Below are positions 34,616 through 44,479 of a stretch of 64,000 nt of DNA, piece after piece. Both the position numbers and the translations under genes were made by a program. Source of the DNA: Aromatoleum tolulyticum (GTDB taxonomy: Bacteria; Pseudomonadota; Gammaproteobacteria; Burkholderiales; Rhodocyclaceae); assembly GCF_900156155.1 (NCBI RefSeq), contig NZ_FTMD01000015.1, positions 1-64,000 of the forward strand, read 5' to 3'. Under the pieces are notes generated by a model, which was not told the DNA's origin, did not search any database, and saw only the letters and a list, made by a program, of their open reading frames with translations. The first letter of the stretch is position 1, and the number at the start of each line of letters is the position of its first letter.

Positions 34616-36037
34616 TCAGATCCCGATCCCGTACTCGTGCCAGCGCGCGCGGATCTTCGCGAGCGTCTCCTCGTCCATGCGCGCCTCGACCGGCTTCTGC
34701 TTCCATTCGTACGGAATGCAGGCGTCCATCAGGATGCGAGAGGTCATGAGCTTGTCGGAGTCGGGATCCAGCGCGGGATCCAGCGGCGTCGAGCGCCCGC
34801 GCTTGATGAGCTCGGTACCGCGCATGGGGTCGTAGCGGCACGACAGCGCCCAGAACACGCGCTGCAGGTCGTCGGCCTGGATGTCCTCATCGACCGTGAT
34901 GACGCCCTTCATGCCGTAGTTGCCGGTGTTGGTTCCGAGCACGGCGTCCGCGACCTGGCGGGAGTGGCCCGGATAGGCCTGCTTCAACGACACCACCGTC
35001 CAGAAGCGTCCCGCCGATTCGGGCAGCACGCATACCGACTGCACGCCCGGGATGCGCATCTGCTCGAGTTCGGTCCACAGCGTCGCCGTACGCGTGAAGG
35101 CGAGGAGCATATGCACGTCGGTCACCGGACGGCCCTGGCCCGTCGCCCACAGGATCGGGTTGTTGCGATGCAGGATCTGCTGCACTTCCAGCACCGGCTT
35201 CGGGATCGGCTTGTGCAGCTCGTCGGTGTAGTAGCCGGTGTATTCCGCGAACGGGCCTTCCGGCAGGAAGTTGTTCGGGTCGATCTCGCCTTCGAGCACG
35301 ATCTCCGCACCCGCCGGCACCGGCAGGCCGGTCAGCGGCGCCATCAGGAACTCGGCCTGCTGGCCGCGCACCGTGCCCGTGATGTCGTAGTCGCTCGCGC
35401 CCTTGTGCATCAGCGTGCCGGCCATGAAGATCAGCGGATCGCAGCCGATGATCGCCGCCGCGGGCATCTTCTTGCCCATCTTGGCGTACTTCTTCATGAT
35501 CCGCTCGCCGCGCTTGCCGGGCAGGATCTGCACGCCGCAGCGCTTGTCGTCGAGCATCTGCATGCGGTAGGTGCCGAGGTTCACCTCGCCCGTTTCGGGG
35601 TCCTTCAGCACCACCGATACCATCGTGCCGATGTAGCGCCCGCCGTCGAGCGGGAAGAACTTCGGCACCGGGAACATGTTCAGATCGACCTTGTCGCCGG
35701 TGAGAACGTTTTCCAGCACCGGCCCGTCCTTCACTTCCTTGGCCTTGATCAGGCCCTCGGAGGTGATCGTCTTCTTCATCCACTGCTGCGCCGACTGGCA
35801 CAGCGTCAGGTCGTGCGGCAGGCCGAGCATGATCGCCAGGCGCTTGGTCGTCGCGAAGGCGCCCGTGAAGACCGGCGTGTCGTAGCCTTTCACGCTCTCG
35901 AACAGCAGCGCCGGGCCTTTCTTCTCCTCGGTGAGCTTGGAGACGTGCGACAGCTCCAGATTCCAGTCGACCTCGGTCGTGACGCGCTTGAGTTCCTTGG
36001 CTTCGGCGCACTGGTTGATGAAATATCTCAGATCCAT
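34616..36037 (-). CDS. ppcB: Phenylphosphate carboxylase beta subunit (UbiD family)
   Basis: A 473-aa UbiD-family subunit (about 53 kDa). The normal start MDLRYFINQCAEAKELKRV at 36037 has an AGGAGTCATCC ribosome site. Conserved blocks are LLFESVKGYDTPVFTGAFAT, the DGGRYIGTM and LGTYRMQMLD strands, and EGPFAEYTGYYTDE, where Ala replaces the Gly of the usual EGPFGE. That region carries catalytic acid residues in UbiD, so the two large subunits may differ in activity. It follows ppsC by 46 bases. Beta assignment rests on gene order (first ppc gene) and mass. Confidence 0.93.
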   Translation of the reverse strand: MDLRYFINQCAEAKELKRVTTEVDWNLELSHVSKLTEEKKGPALLFESVKGYDTPVFTGAFATTKRLAIMLGLPHDLTLCQSAQQWMKKTITSEGLIKAKEVKDGPVLENVLTGDKVDLNMFPVPKFFPLDGGRYIGTMVSVVLKDPETGEVNLGTYRMQMLDDKRCGVQILPGKRGERIMKKYAKMGKKMPAAAIIGCDPLIFMAGTLMHKGASDYDITGTVRGQQAEFLMAPLTGLPVPAGAEIVLEGEIDPNNFLPEGPFAEYTGYYTDELHKPIPKPVLEVQQILHRNNPILWATGQGRPVTDVHMLLAFTRTATLWTELEQMRIPGVQSVCVLPESAGRFWTVVSLKQAYPGHSRQVADAVLGTNTGNYGMKGVITVDEDIQADDLQRVFWALSCRYDPMRGTELIKRGRSTPLDPALDPDSDKLMTSRILMDACIPYEWKQKPVEARMDEETLAKIRARWHEYGIGI

Positions 36038-36083
36038 TCGGATGACTCCTTGGCGGGAAAGCGGGATTTGAAAGTGACGGGAA

Positions 36084-36752
36084 TCAGTGCGTGGCCTGCA
36101 CCGATTCGATGACCTCGTAGCCGGCGGCAGTGAGCGCGCGCGTGACTTCGGCGGTATCGGCGTGATGGAAGCGGACGATGACCTTGCGCTCCTGGTCGCC
36201 GCTCGCGACGCCCTTCGGGCCAAGGCTGATGGGATAGATCGCATGCACTTCGGCGCCGGTGCCCTCGACGATGTCGGCGATGCGGCCGATCGTGCCCGGG
36301 CCGATGCGCGTCGGCGCGAGCGTCACGCCGCTGCGGCGCTCCCAGGCGCCGAGGAAATGCGCCGCGAGCGAGAACATCTCGATCGCCGAGATCATCCCCA
36401 CGACATGGCCGTCGTCCAGCACGGGTAGCTGGCCGACGCCCGCTTGCTGGCCGACCTGCAGGCAGCGCTCCATCGTGTCGTTGGCATCGATGGTGGCGGG
36501 GTTGCGCACCATGATGTCCTTCACCTTCACGTGGTTGGAGAAGTAGTTGAGCTCATCCGGACTCTGGCTGCGGATCGCCGCGTGGGCGGCGCGCAGGCAG
36601 CCGGCGCGGGTGATCAGTCCGCGCAGGCGGCCGTCATCGACGACCGGCAGCGCATGCAGGTTGGTTTCGGAGAGAATCCGCTTCGCTTCCGACAGCAGCG
36701 TGTTGCTGCCGAGCACAGCGGGGTTGGCTTGCATCCAGTTGCGCACGATCAT
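36084..36752 (-). CDS. ppsC: Phenylphosphate synthase subunit C (tandem CBS domains)
   Basis: A 222-aa protein with two CBS domains: residues about 1-60 (VRNWMQANPAVLGSNTLLSE, HALPVVDDGRLRGLIT) and about 75-135 (VKDIMVRNPATIDANDTMER, GQLPVLDDGHVVGMIS). They are followed by an ACT-like C-terminal part. CBS pairs bind adenine nucleotides. In Thauera the 24-kDa third protein is not essential for phenylphosphate synthesis but stimulates it several-fold, consistent with an energy-sensing regulatory subunit. It sits 13 bases behind ppsB. Confidence 0.93.
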   Translation of the reverse strand: MIVRNWMQANPAVLGSNTLLSEAKRILSETNLHALPVVDDGRLRGLITRAGCLRAAHAAIRSQSPDELNYFSNHVKVKDIMVRNPATIDANDTMERCLQVGQQAGVGQLPVLDDGHVVGMISAIEMFSLAAHFLGAWERRSGVTLAPTRIGPGTIGRIADIVEGTGAEVHAIYPISLGPKGVASGDQERKVIVRFHHADTAEVTRALTAAGYEVIESVQATH

Positions 36753-36765
36753 GATGATGTCCTCC

Positions 36766-37893
36766 TCAGGCCAGGCGCTTGCCGACGAGCAGGTTCGAGA
36801 CGATGTAATCCATCGCCGAAGTCGCCCCGGTCGTTGCCGGCGCCTTCTGCCTGTTGCTCCAGATGGTCTCGGGACGGGCCTGCAGGATGAAAACGTTGCC
36901 GCCGGCCGGCAGGTTCTTGTCGATCGCCCACTCGATGTCCATCGGACGGCCGTAGTGCTTCTCGATCTTCTTGGCCATCCACGCCAGCTCGGTGATCTCG
37001 TCGTCGAGGATCGACTGGATGTTCTGGCGCTCGACCGGCACCTCCATCGCGACCGAGCGCTGCAGCTTGAGGTCGGCCGTGTAGCAGACCGTCTTGGTCG
37101 AGATCGTGCGGTCGATGATGTCCAGCGTGACCTTGTTGACCACGAAGTTGTCCGGCGTCACCTCGCCCGACACCACCGATTCGCCGAAGCCGAAGTTCGA
37201 GTCGATGACGATCACCGAGCGGTCGCCGGTCGATGGATGCAGCGTGAACATCACCCCCGCGGTGTAGGCGTTCGCCATCTTCTGCACGCCCACGCTGATC
37301 GCCACCTGCTCGTGCGGGAAGCCCATGCGGATGCGGTAGGCGATGGCGCGTGCCGTGTACAGGCTGGAGATGCACTTGCGCACGTGGTGCATCACGTCAT
37401 CGATGCCGCGGATCCACAGGTAGGTGTCCTGCTGCCCGGCGAAGCTCGCGCCCGGCAGGTCCTCGGCCGTCGCGCTGGAGCGCACCGCCACCGGCACTGC
37501 CGGCAGGTAGCAGCGCACCGACAGCTTGCGGTAGGCCTCCGCGATCAGGTCCTCCAGTTCGATCGAGATCGGCCGCGACTCGATCATTTCGCGAATCGCG
37601 CGGGAGGCGGCCTCCAGCTTGTCCATGTCGTCGTGGTCGAGCCCCTGCAGTAGCCCGTTCACCTCGTCCTGGATACCCGCGTCACGCATGAATTGCCCGT
37701 AGCCGGCGGTGGTCAGGGCGAAGCCGGGCGGCACCCGCACGCCGGCATTGATCAGTTCGCCGAGTGAGGCGCACTTGCCTCCCACGAGCGGCACCGAGTC
37801 CTTGTTGCAGTCCTCGAAGAAGCACACCTTCGGGGCCCGGCTGTCGATGCCGGGCGCGAGGCGAGCTTCCTCGACCATCAGAGCGCTTCCCAT
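36766..37893 (-). CDS. ppsB: Phenylphosphate synthase subunit B (PEP-synthase ATP-binding part)
   Basis: A 375-aa protein resembling the N-terminal, ATP-grasp part of phosphoenolpyruvate synthase. Diagnostic segments are VPLVGGKCASLGELINAGV, VRSSATAEDLPGASFAGQ and the late MDIEWAIDKNLPAGGNVFIL followed by QARPETIW. It binds ATP and transfers the beta-gamma pyrophosphoryl group toward the histidine of PpsA, giving AMP and phosphate overall. ATG 37893 (GGGAGACCAGC ahead) is preferred; an upstream in-frame ATG at 37917 would overlap ppsA by 11 bases and add eight residues. No phosphohistidine domain is present; that function is on the separate PpsA chain. Confidence 0.93.
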   Translation of the reverse strand: MGSALMVEEARLAPGIDSRAPKVCFFEDCNKDSVPLVGGKCASLGELINAGVRVPPGFALTTAGYGQFMRDAGIQDEVNGLLQGLDHDDMDKLEAASRAIREMIESRPISIELEDLIAEAYRKLSVRCYLPAVPVAVRSSATAEDLPGASFAGQQDTYLWIRGIDDVMHHVRKCISSLYTARAIAYRIRMGFPHEQVAISVGVQKMANAYTAGVMFTLHPSTGDRSVIVIDSNFGFGESVVSGEVTPDNFVVNKVTLDIIDRTISTKTVCYTADLKLQRSVAMEVPVERQNIQSILDDEITELAWMAKKIEKHYGRPMDIEWAIDKNLPAGGNVFILQARPETIWSNRQKAPATTGATSAMDYIVSNLLVGKRLA

Positions 37894-37906
37894 GCTGGTC
37901 TCCCGC

Positions 37907-39742
37907 TTACTGGACAATGGTCACGATTCCGGACGAACCATCGACGCGCAGCGTCATGCCGGTCTTGATCACCCGCGTGGAATGGCCGGTGCCGACGACC
38001 GCCGGCATGCCGTACTCGCGGCACACGATTGCGGCGTGGCTCATCACGCCGCCGACGTCGGTGATGCAGGCCTTGATCTTGGCGAAGGCGGGCGCCCAGG
38101 ACGGCGAGGTCGTCGGCGCGACGAGGATTTCCCCTTCCAGCAGGTCGCGGATGTCCTCCGCGCTGCGGCACACGCGCGCCTTGCCCTCGACGATGCCGGC
38201 GCTGGCGGGGAAGCCCTTCATCTCGGTGATGCTGTCGGGATCGGCGACGTCCTGCACCGAGGCCCAGGCGGAGAGCGAGCTGTTGGTCACACCCCACAGC
38301 ACGATCGTGAAGGGCTCCTGGATCACCTCCGGCGCGATGCCGATCGCCGGCGGCGGCGCCCACTCACGGAATTTCTGCATCACGCCCTTGCGCCACTCGA
38401 TCTCGGCCGGCCAGGTCGCGGTGCCGCGCGGGGTCACCCCCGTGGCCCAGGCGGTGACGATGTCCCACAGCGCCTGCTTGATCTCGTCGCGGCGCAGGTA
38501 CCAGATGTCCTCGATCTCGGCGATGAGGCCGTGTTCCTGCATGACCGCGGCCACTTCGCGCATCTTGTTCCAGAACACCGAGTGGAACCAATGCTCGACG
38601 TAGAACAGGTGGTTCTCGACGTAGGGGAACACCGTGCGCGCGCAGCCCAGCAGCTCGTCGAACTGCTTGCGGTCCTCGTCGTTGTCGATCAGGTCGCGGT
38701 ACTCGGCGGTGACGCGGTCGCGCTCGGCGCGCACGGCCTCCATCGGCCGGTCGATCGTCACGCCGGTGCGCAGCTTCGAGATGTAGGTCTGGATGCCGTC
38801 GAGCGGGATGTTGAGGTTGTCGTTCCAGCTGCGGTCGGTGTGGAACCAGCCCGTGCCGGACGAGATGTTGAACCACGGGTAGCGCGCCTTCTCGAAGGCC
38901 GCCAGCCACTCGTCGCCGTGGCGGCGACCCTGCAGCGCCGCCTTCACGTCCGCCCAGTCGCGATGGCCGGTCACGATGTCATCGACTTCCAGCGCGACCG
39001 CCTTCTTCGCCAGCTCCTTCAGCTCGTCGTCGGACTTGTACATGATCACGTCGATGCCCGAGATCATTTGCGTCACGCGCTGCAGCGGAATGCTCGGGAA
39101 CAGCTTCTGCGTGAAATCCATGAAGAACACGTAGGCCGCGTAGCCCAGGTTCAGGAATTCGAAGTGGTACTGCCAGCACTTGATACCGAGGTTGATCAGG
39201 TCGTCGTAGTTCTTGATCAGGTGATAGCCGGTCGATTCGCCGACCCCGTCCGTCACCACGCGCAGCTCCTCGACCTCCGGCAGGCGCGGGATCTGCAGCG
39301 CCTCGAGCTCGGCGATGGTGGCCTCCATCTTCACCTTCCACTTCGCTTCGAGCTCGTCCCAGTTCTTGTAGTAGTAGCCGGCGCGCTCCATGAAGTTCGG
39401 CACGCGGCGGCCGATCTCCTCGGGGTCCTTCACCGGCACCGGCGAGATATAGACGTAGCCATTGATGATGCGGTGGTCGACGCCGCGCACCGGCGGCACC
39501 TGGAAGATGCGGTTGTTGAACTGCGACAGCGCGAGGTACCAGGCCTCGTCCCAGATCGTGTCGAAGGGGTAGAGCGGCTCCGGGTAATGCAGGCCGTCGT
39601 AGAACCAGAACGTCTCCTTCTCGTACTGGTTGCGCTGCGGATCGTCGGACACGAACTGGTACTGGTACGGATACATCCGCTCCCAACCCTCGGTCCCCGG
39701 GATCGTCTTGCCCTTCACGTCGTGCGGAACAGGAAACTTCAT
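37907..39742 (-). CDS. ppsA: Phenylphosphate synthase subunit A (phosphohistidine domain)
   Basis: A 611-aa, about 70-kDa protein. Its C-terminal part is the swivelling phosphohistidine domain of PEP synthase: DVGGVMSHAAIVCREYGMPA with the acceptor at His569, the same residue number reported as phosphorylated in the Thauera enzyme. The N-terminal two thirds (beginning MKFPVPHDVKGKTIPGTEGW) presumably bind phenol and have no clear motif. PpsA and PpsB together phosphorylate phenol with ATP, the first step of anaerobic phenol metabolism. It is the first gene of the cluster, with a sigma-54 promoter 74-88 bases upstream of the chosen ATG (an upstream in-frame ATG at 39814 would place the promoter almost inside the gene). 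Confidence 0.95.
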   Translation of the reverse strand: MKFPVPHDVKGKTIPGTEGWERMYPYQYQFVSDDPQRNQYEKETFWFYDGLHYPEPLYPFDTIWDEAWYLALSQFNNRIFQVPPVRGVDHRIINGYVYISPVPVKDPEEIGRRVPNFMERAGYYYKNWDELEAKWKVKMEATIAELEALQIPRLPEVEELRVVTDGVGESTGYHLIKNYDDLINLGIKCWQYHFEFLNLGYAAYVFFMDFTQKLFPSIPLQRVTQMISGIDVIMYKSDDELKELAKKAVALEVDDIVTGHRDWADVKAALQGRRHGDEWLAAFEKARYPWFNISSGTGWFHTDRSWNDNLNIPLDGIQTYISKLRTGVTIDRPMEAVRAERDRVTAEYRDLIDNDEDRKQFDELLGCARTVFPYVENHLFYVEHWFHSVFWNKMREVAAVMQEHGLIAEIEDIWYLRRDEIKQALWDIVTAWATGVTPRGTATWPAEIEWRKGVMQKFREWAPPPAIGIAPEVIQEPFTIVLWGVTNSSLSAWASVQDVADPDSITEMKGFPASAGIVEGKARVCRSAEDIRDLLEGEILVAPTTSPSWAPAFAKIKACITDVGGVMSHAAIVCREYGMPAVVGTGHSTRVIKTGMTLRVDGSSGIVTIVQ

Positions 39743-39815
39743 CGTGTGTCCCCTCGTGCTGTAGTTTTTTGGGTGTGGCCGGACTCGTTTTGCGACCGGT
39801 TGCCGGACAGCCATC

Positions 39816-39830
39816 GCAAGCGGTGTGCCA
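39816..39830 (-). promoter_or_regulatory. Sigma-54 (-24/-12) promoter of the phenol operon
   Basis: Read on the minus strand the sequence is TGGCACACCGCTTGC, which matches the sigma-54 consensus TGGCAC-N5-TTGC at every defined position. The GG and GC dinucleotides are separated by the required 10 bases. Transcription should start roughly 12 bases downstream, leaving a leader of about 60 bases before ppsA ATG 39742. The divergent sigma-54 activator gene supports the call. Confidence 0.9.
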
Positions 39831-40004
39831 CCACGCCATCGCGCAGTGCAGCAAATGACAATGCAAATGGAATGTTCCGGGGCGCGCGGATCGCCTGTGG
39901 GCGGGGAAGTCGCGCACTTGGTGCAGGTGCGGAAAATCGGGTCGAAAATCGCGCGTTTAGCCAGTAATCATGCGGGGTTCAGGCTCGTCGGCGTTTTGCA
40001 TCGC

Positions 40005-40060
40005 TTGATCATTTGATGAGTTTTTTCGCTCGTTCCGGAGCGATCTCATCATTTGGTGAA
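40005..40060. promoter_or_regulatory. Putative upstream activator sites for the XylR/DmpR-type regulator
   Basis: TTGATCATTTGATGAG (40005-40020) and CTCATCATTTGGTGAA (40045-40060) are two imperfect palindromes whose centres are 40 bases apart. They recall the TTGATCAATTGATCAA-type sites bound by DmpR/XylR proteins. The first lies about 180 bases upstream of the sigma-54 promoter, a normal enhancer distance. Between them a further dyad (CGCTC, then GAGCG) completes a nested inverted repeat GATGAG to CTCATC. Confidence 0.65.
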
Positions 40061-40177
40061 AGCCGCGGCGGGGCCCTCTGCGACGGGTGTTATAGAGCGA
40101 CTTCCAATCGTTTGACCTTTGTCAATACAACCCCCTCCGGCGACGCGTAGAAGGTACGATCCAGGAGGAGACAGCCA

Positions 40178-40191
40178 ATGAGGACCAGGCA

Positions 40192-40195
<4 letters not shown>
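40178..40195 (+). other. Five-codon leader mini-ORF (MRTRQ) coupled to the regulator start
   Basis: ATG 40178 follows a strong ribosome site (AGGAGGAG at 40163-40170, 7 bases ahead) and encodes only M-R-T-R-Q before TGA. That stop overlaps the regulator ATG at 40192 (ATGA). The regulator itself has no equally good site, so it may depend on re-initiation after the mini-ORF. Seen directly; the regulatory meaning is inference. Confidence 0.5.
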
Positions 40196-41922
<1,727 letters not shown>

Positions 41923-41923
41923 G

Positions 41924-42391
41924 ATGAGCGCATTGCGCGAAAAGGTGCTCGACTACCTGATGGCGCGCCATTCGATGACCATCGCCTCACATGGCGAGGA
42001 GGGCGTCTGGGCGGCGACGGTGTTCTATGTGCACGACGGTTTCCGGCTGTATTTCCTGTCCGCGCCGACCACGCGCCACAGCCGCAATATCGCCCACGAC
42101 GGCCGGATCGCGATCACCATCCAGGAAGACTGTGCGGACTGGCCCGAGATCAAGGGCATCCAGGCCGAAGGGCGGGCGGTCGAAGTCAGCGGCGCCGAGG
42201 AAAGCCGTGCTCGCGAGCTCTACGGCGAAAAGTATCCGGTGGTCGGCAAGATCGCCCAGGCGCCCGCCTTCATCGTGAAAGCGCTGGCGAAGGTGCGCTG
42301 GTACCGCTTCGACCCCGAAAGCCTGTACTTCATCGACAACTCGGCCGGCTTCGGCCGCCGCGAAGCCGTCGAGTGCTTCAACCCGCCGTAG
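41924..42391 (+). CDS. PNPOx-like (pyridoxamine 5'-phosphate oxidase fold) flavoprotein
   Basis: A 155-aa split-barrel protein. SMTIASHGEEGVWAATVFYV, FLSAPTTRHSRNIAHDGRI and the IKGIQAEGRAVEV strand match the pyridoxamine phosphate oxidase-related family that binds FMN or a related cofactor. Its chain is too short and lacks the PNPOx C-terminal RxE motif, so it is not the vitamin B6 enzyme. It begins one base after the regulator stop and is probably cotranscribed with it. A flavin reductase or flavin-binding role is possible; not assignable. Confidence 0.8.
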   Translation: MSALREKVLDYLMARHSMTIASHGEEGVWAATVFYVHDGFRLYFLSAPTTRHSRNIAHDGRIAITIQEDCADWPEIKGIQAEGRAVEVSGAEESRARELYGEKYPVVGKIAQAPAFIVKALAKVRWYRFDPESLYFIDNSAGFGRREAVECFNPP

Positions 42392-42424
42392 GGGCTTGTC
42401 CGGCAGGCCACCGATACATCCGCT

Positions 42425-43660
42425 TCAGTTCTGCTCCGCCAGCATTCCCGCCGGCGACTCCCGGACCGGATCCGCAGCGGGGCGCAGCTCGACCCCGCGA
42501 AACGCCCACGCTGCCAGCACCCCGATGCCCGCGAGCACGGGGATCAGCCAGCGGCCGCCGTCCCAGCCGCCGAGCGCGGTCGCCAGCGCGGCGATGGCGG
42601 GAACCCCCACGAAGGTGCCGACGTTCGCGCACTGCATCAGGATACCGTTGGCGATCGCGATGTCGGCTGGCGTGCGCGCGACCAGCGGAATCCCCCCCAT
42701 CGCTGCGGCCGGCAGTACCCCCCCGGCGCTGCAGACGAACACCGCAGCGACCGAGCGCAACACCGGATCGTAGCCGGACGTGAACACGAACCAGCCGAAT
42801 GCACCCATCATGATCATGACGCCGGCGAGCAGCGCCCATCGCGGAGCGCCCCGCGCCAGCCAGAAATCGGTCGTCAGGTTGCCGAGGATGTTGCCGCCCA
42901 CAGCGAGGGCCGTAAGCCAGGTCGCGCCGTCCCGTGTGTAGCCCATGTGCTCGACGGCGAACGTGGGCAGCCAGGTCGCGATCATGAACCAGATCGCCGC
43001 ATAGCAGCCGAAGCACACCCCCATCAGCCAGGGCGCCGGCTGCGAGAGGCGCGCGCGCGTGAACATCGCCACCGGTAGCGGACGCGGGCCGCTTGCCCGT
43101 TCCGTCCCGCGGTGCAGGGACAGTGCGACGAGCAGGCACGCGGCGATCGCGAATGCATTCGCCGACCACAGGCCGCGCCAGCCGTGGTGTTCGAGGATGT
43201 ATGGCGCGACGGCCATCATCAGCCCCATCCCGGCCGGCATGTAGCAACTCCACAGCGTCAGCAGTCGTCTGCGCCGCGCAGGGTTGTCGGCCGCGGCGGC
43301 GGCCAGCAGCGAAGGGGCCGCGACGACGAGCAGCACGAATCCCGCGCCCTCGCACGCGCGCGCCGCGATCAGGGCCAGCCCGTCGGCCGCCGCTGCGCCG
43401 AGCGCCGAGCCCAGCCCCAGGAACAGCAGCCCCGCCAGAAGTCCGCGCTGCGCCCCGATGCGTGCGAGCGCCAGCCCGACGAGCACACCGAGCGTAGCGG
43501 CTGCGGCATTGATCGCTGTCGCGATCCAGCCGGCATGAACGAGGCCCACCCCGAGCTGATCCCTGATTTCGGCGAGTGCGGGAGGCATCTTGCCGACCTG
43601 GGCCGAGGCGAGGCAACCGGCGAGAAGCGCCAGCGTCGTCCTGCTGTCGAGGGTCTTCAT
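42425..43660 (-). CDS. Major facilitator superfamily transporter (CynX/NimT-like)
   Basis: A 411-aa integral membrane protein with about 12 hydrophobic helices and a charged cytoplasmic loop near the middle (LSLHRGTERASGPRP). The loop between helices 2 and 3 reads LARIGAQRGLLAG, a weak MFS signature, and GWIATAINAAAATLGVLVG is typical of helix 2. It resembles the cyanate/nitroimidazole-type permeases. The substrate is unknown. The neighbourhood of the phenol regulator allows aromatic acid or 4-hydroxybenzoate transport, but there is no direct evidence. It is convergent with the PNPOx-like gene. Confidence 0.85.
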   Translation of the reverse strand: MKTLDSRTTLALLAGCLASAQVGKMPPALAEIRDQLGVGLVHAGWIATAINAAAATLGVLVGLALARIGAQRGLLAGLLFLGLGSALGAAAADGLALIAARACEGAGFVLLVVAAPSLLAAAAADNPARRRRLLTLWSCYMPAGMGLMMAVAPYILEHHGWRGLWSANAFAIAACLLVALSLHRGTERASGPRPLPVAMFTRARLSQPAPWLMGVCFGCYAAIWFMIATWLPTFAVEHMGYTRDGATWLTALAVGGNILGNLTTDFWLARGAPRWALLAGVMIMMGAFGWFVFTSGYDPVLRSVAAVFVCSAGGVLPAAAMGGIPLVARTPADIAIANGILMQCANVGTFVGVPAIAALATALGGWDGGRWLIPVLAGIGVLAAWAFRGVELRPAADPVRESPAGMLAEQN

Positions 43661-43834
43661 GCGGATCCTGCGGAAGTGTCACGGAATGTCTGCAGGATGG
43701 AAGTAAAACCGTTTGAGGTCAAGCAAAAAAGCCGGGCTTCCGGCACAGGGGCGACGACGGCGCGCAGCACTGCGCGAGCGGCGCTATAGTATTCGTATTG
43801 CCTGCAGCATACGCGGGCCAGCCTGGAGTCGCCC

Positions 43835-44416
43835 ATGGAACGCCCACATGGATTGCGTACCTGCCTGTACGACGAGACCCAGCTCGAACTGGTCCTCGCG
43901 GAAATGGCGCAAGGGCTCGTCACGCGCCTTGACCGCGCCGATCCTGTCGCAGTCGTCGGCATCCTGCGTCGCGGCGCCCCGCTCGCGGACCGCCTGGTTG
44001 CCGCCCTGCAGCGCCATCACGGCCTGCCGGCGCCGCTGCGCCTCGATCTCGGGATCAAGCGCTACGAGGACGACCTGACGCTGCTGCACCCGGAAACCCG
44101 CCTGGAAGAGAACGAGGAACAGCGCGCGCTGGACTTGCAGGACTACACCGTCGTCGTCGTCGATGACGTGCTATATACGGGGAATTCGATGCTGCGGGCG
44201 GTGGCCTGGCTGGCGCAGAAACAGCCGCGGCGGATCCTGGTCGTCACGCTGGCGGACCGCTGCGTCACGCGTTTGCCGATCCACGCCGATGTCGTGGGCG
44301 TCCGCTTGCAGGTCGCGCCGCCGGATGTCGTCGAATGCAACGTGCCGCCCTACGAGCCGACCTTCCGTATCGAGCTGCTGAAGCTCGAACCGGCGGATTC
44401 CCCGTCGCGGGCTTGA
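43835..44416 (+). CDS. pyrR: PyrR-type phosphoribosyltransferase
   Basis: A 193-aa type I phosphoribosyltransferase. The PRPP-binding motif VVVVDDVLYTGNSMLRAV (about residues 106-123) has the two acidic residues and the TG loop. VGILRRGAPLADRL near the N terminus and the length match PyrR, the uracil phosphoribosyltransferase/attenuation protein. In many Proteobacteria pyrR precedes pyrB and pyrC; here it stands alone before a convergent phasin gene, so an attenuation role is doubtful and uracil salvage or another base is more likely. Confidence 0.85.
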   Translation: MERPHGLRTCLYDETQLELVLAEMAQGLVTRLDRADPVAVVGILRRGAPLADRLVAALQRHHGLPAPLRLDLGIKRYEDDLTLLHPETRLEENEEQRALDLQDYTVVVVDDVLYTGNSMLRAVAWLAQKQPRRILVVTLADRCVTRLPIHADVVGVRLQVAPPDVVECNVPPYEPTFRIELLKLEPADSPSRA

Positions 44417-44432
44417 GCGCCGCGCAGGCATG

Positions 44433-44454
44433 AAAAAGGGGGCCGGCGGCCCCC
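44433..44454 (-). terminator. Rho-independent terminator of the phasin gene
   Basis: On the minus strand a 7-bp GC stem (GGGGGCC paired with GGCCCCC, loop of three) is followed by TTTTT. It lies 26 bases past the phasin stop codon. The + strand has no T-run, so it acts for the phasin transcript. Confidence 0.85.
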
Positions 44455-44479
44455 TCGTGTCGATGCCTCAGGCGCCCGC

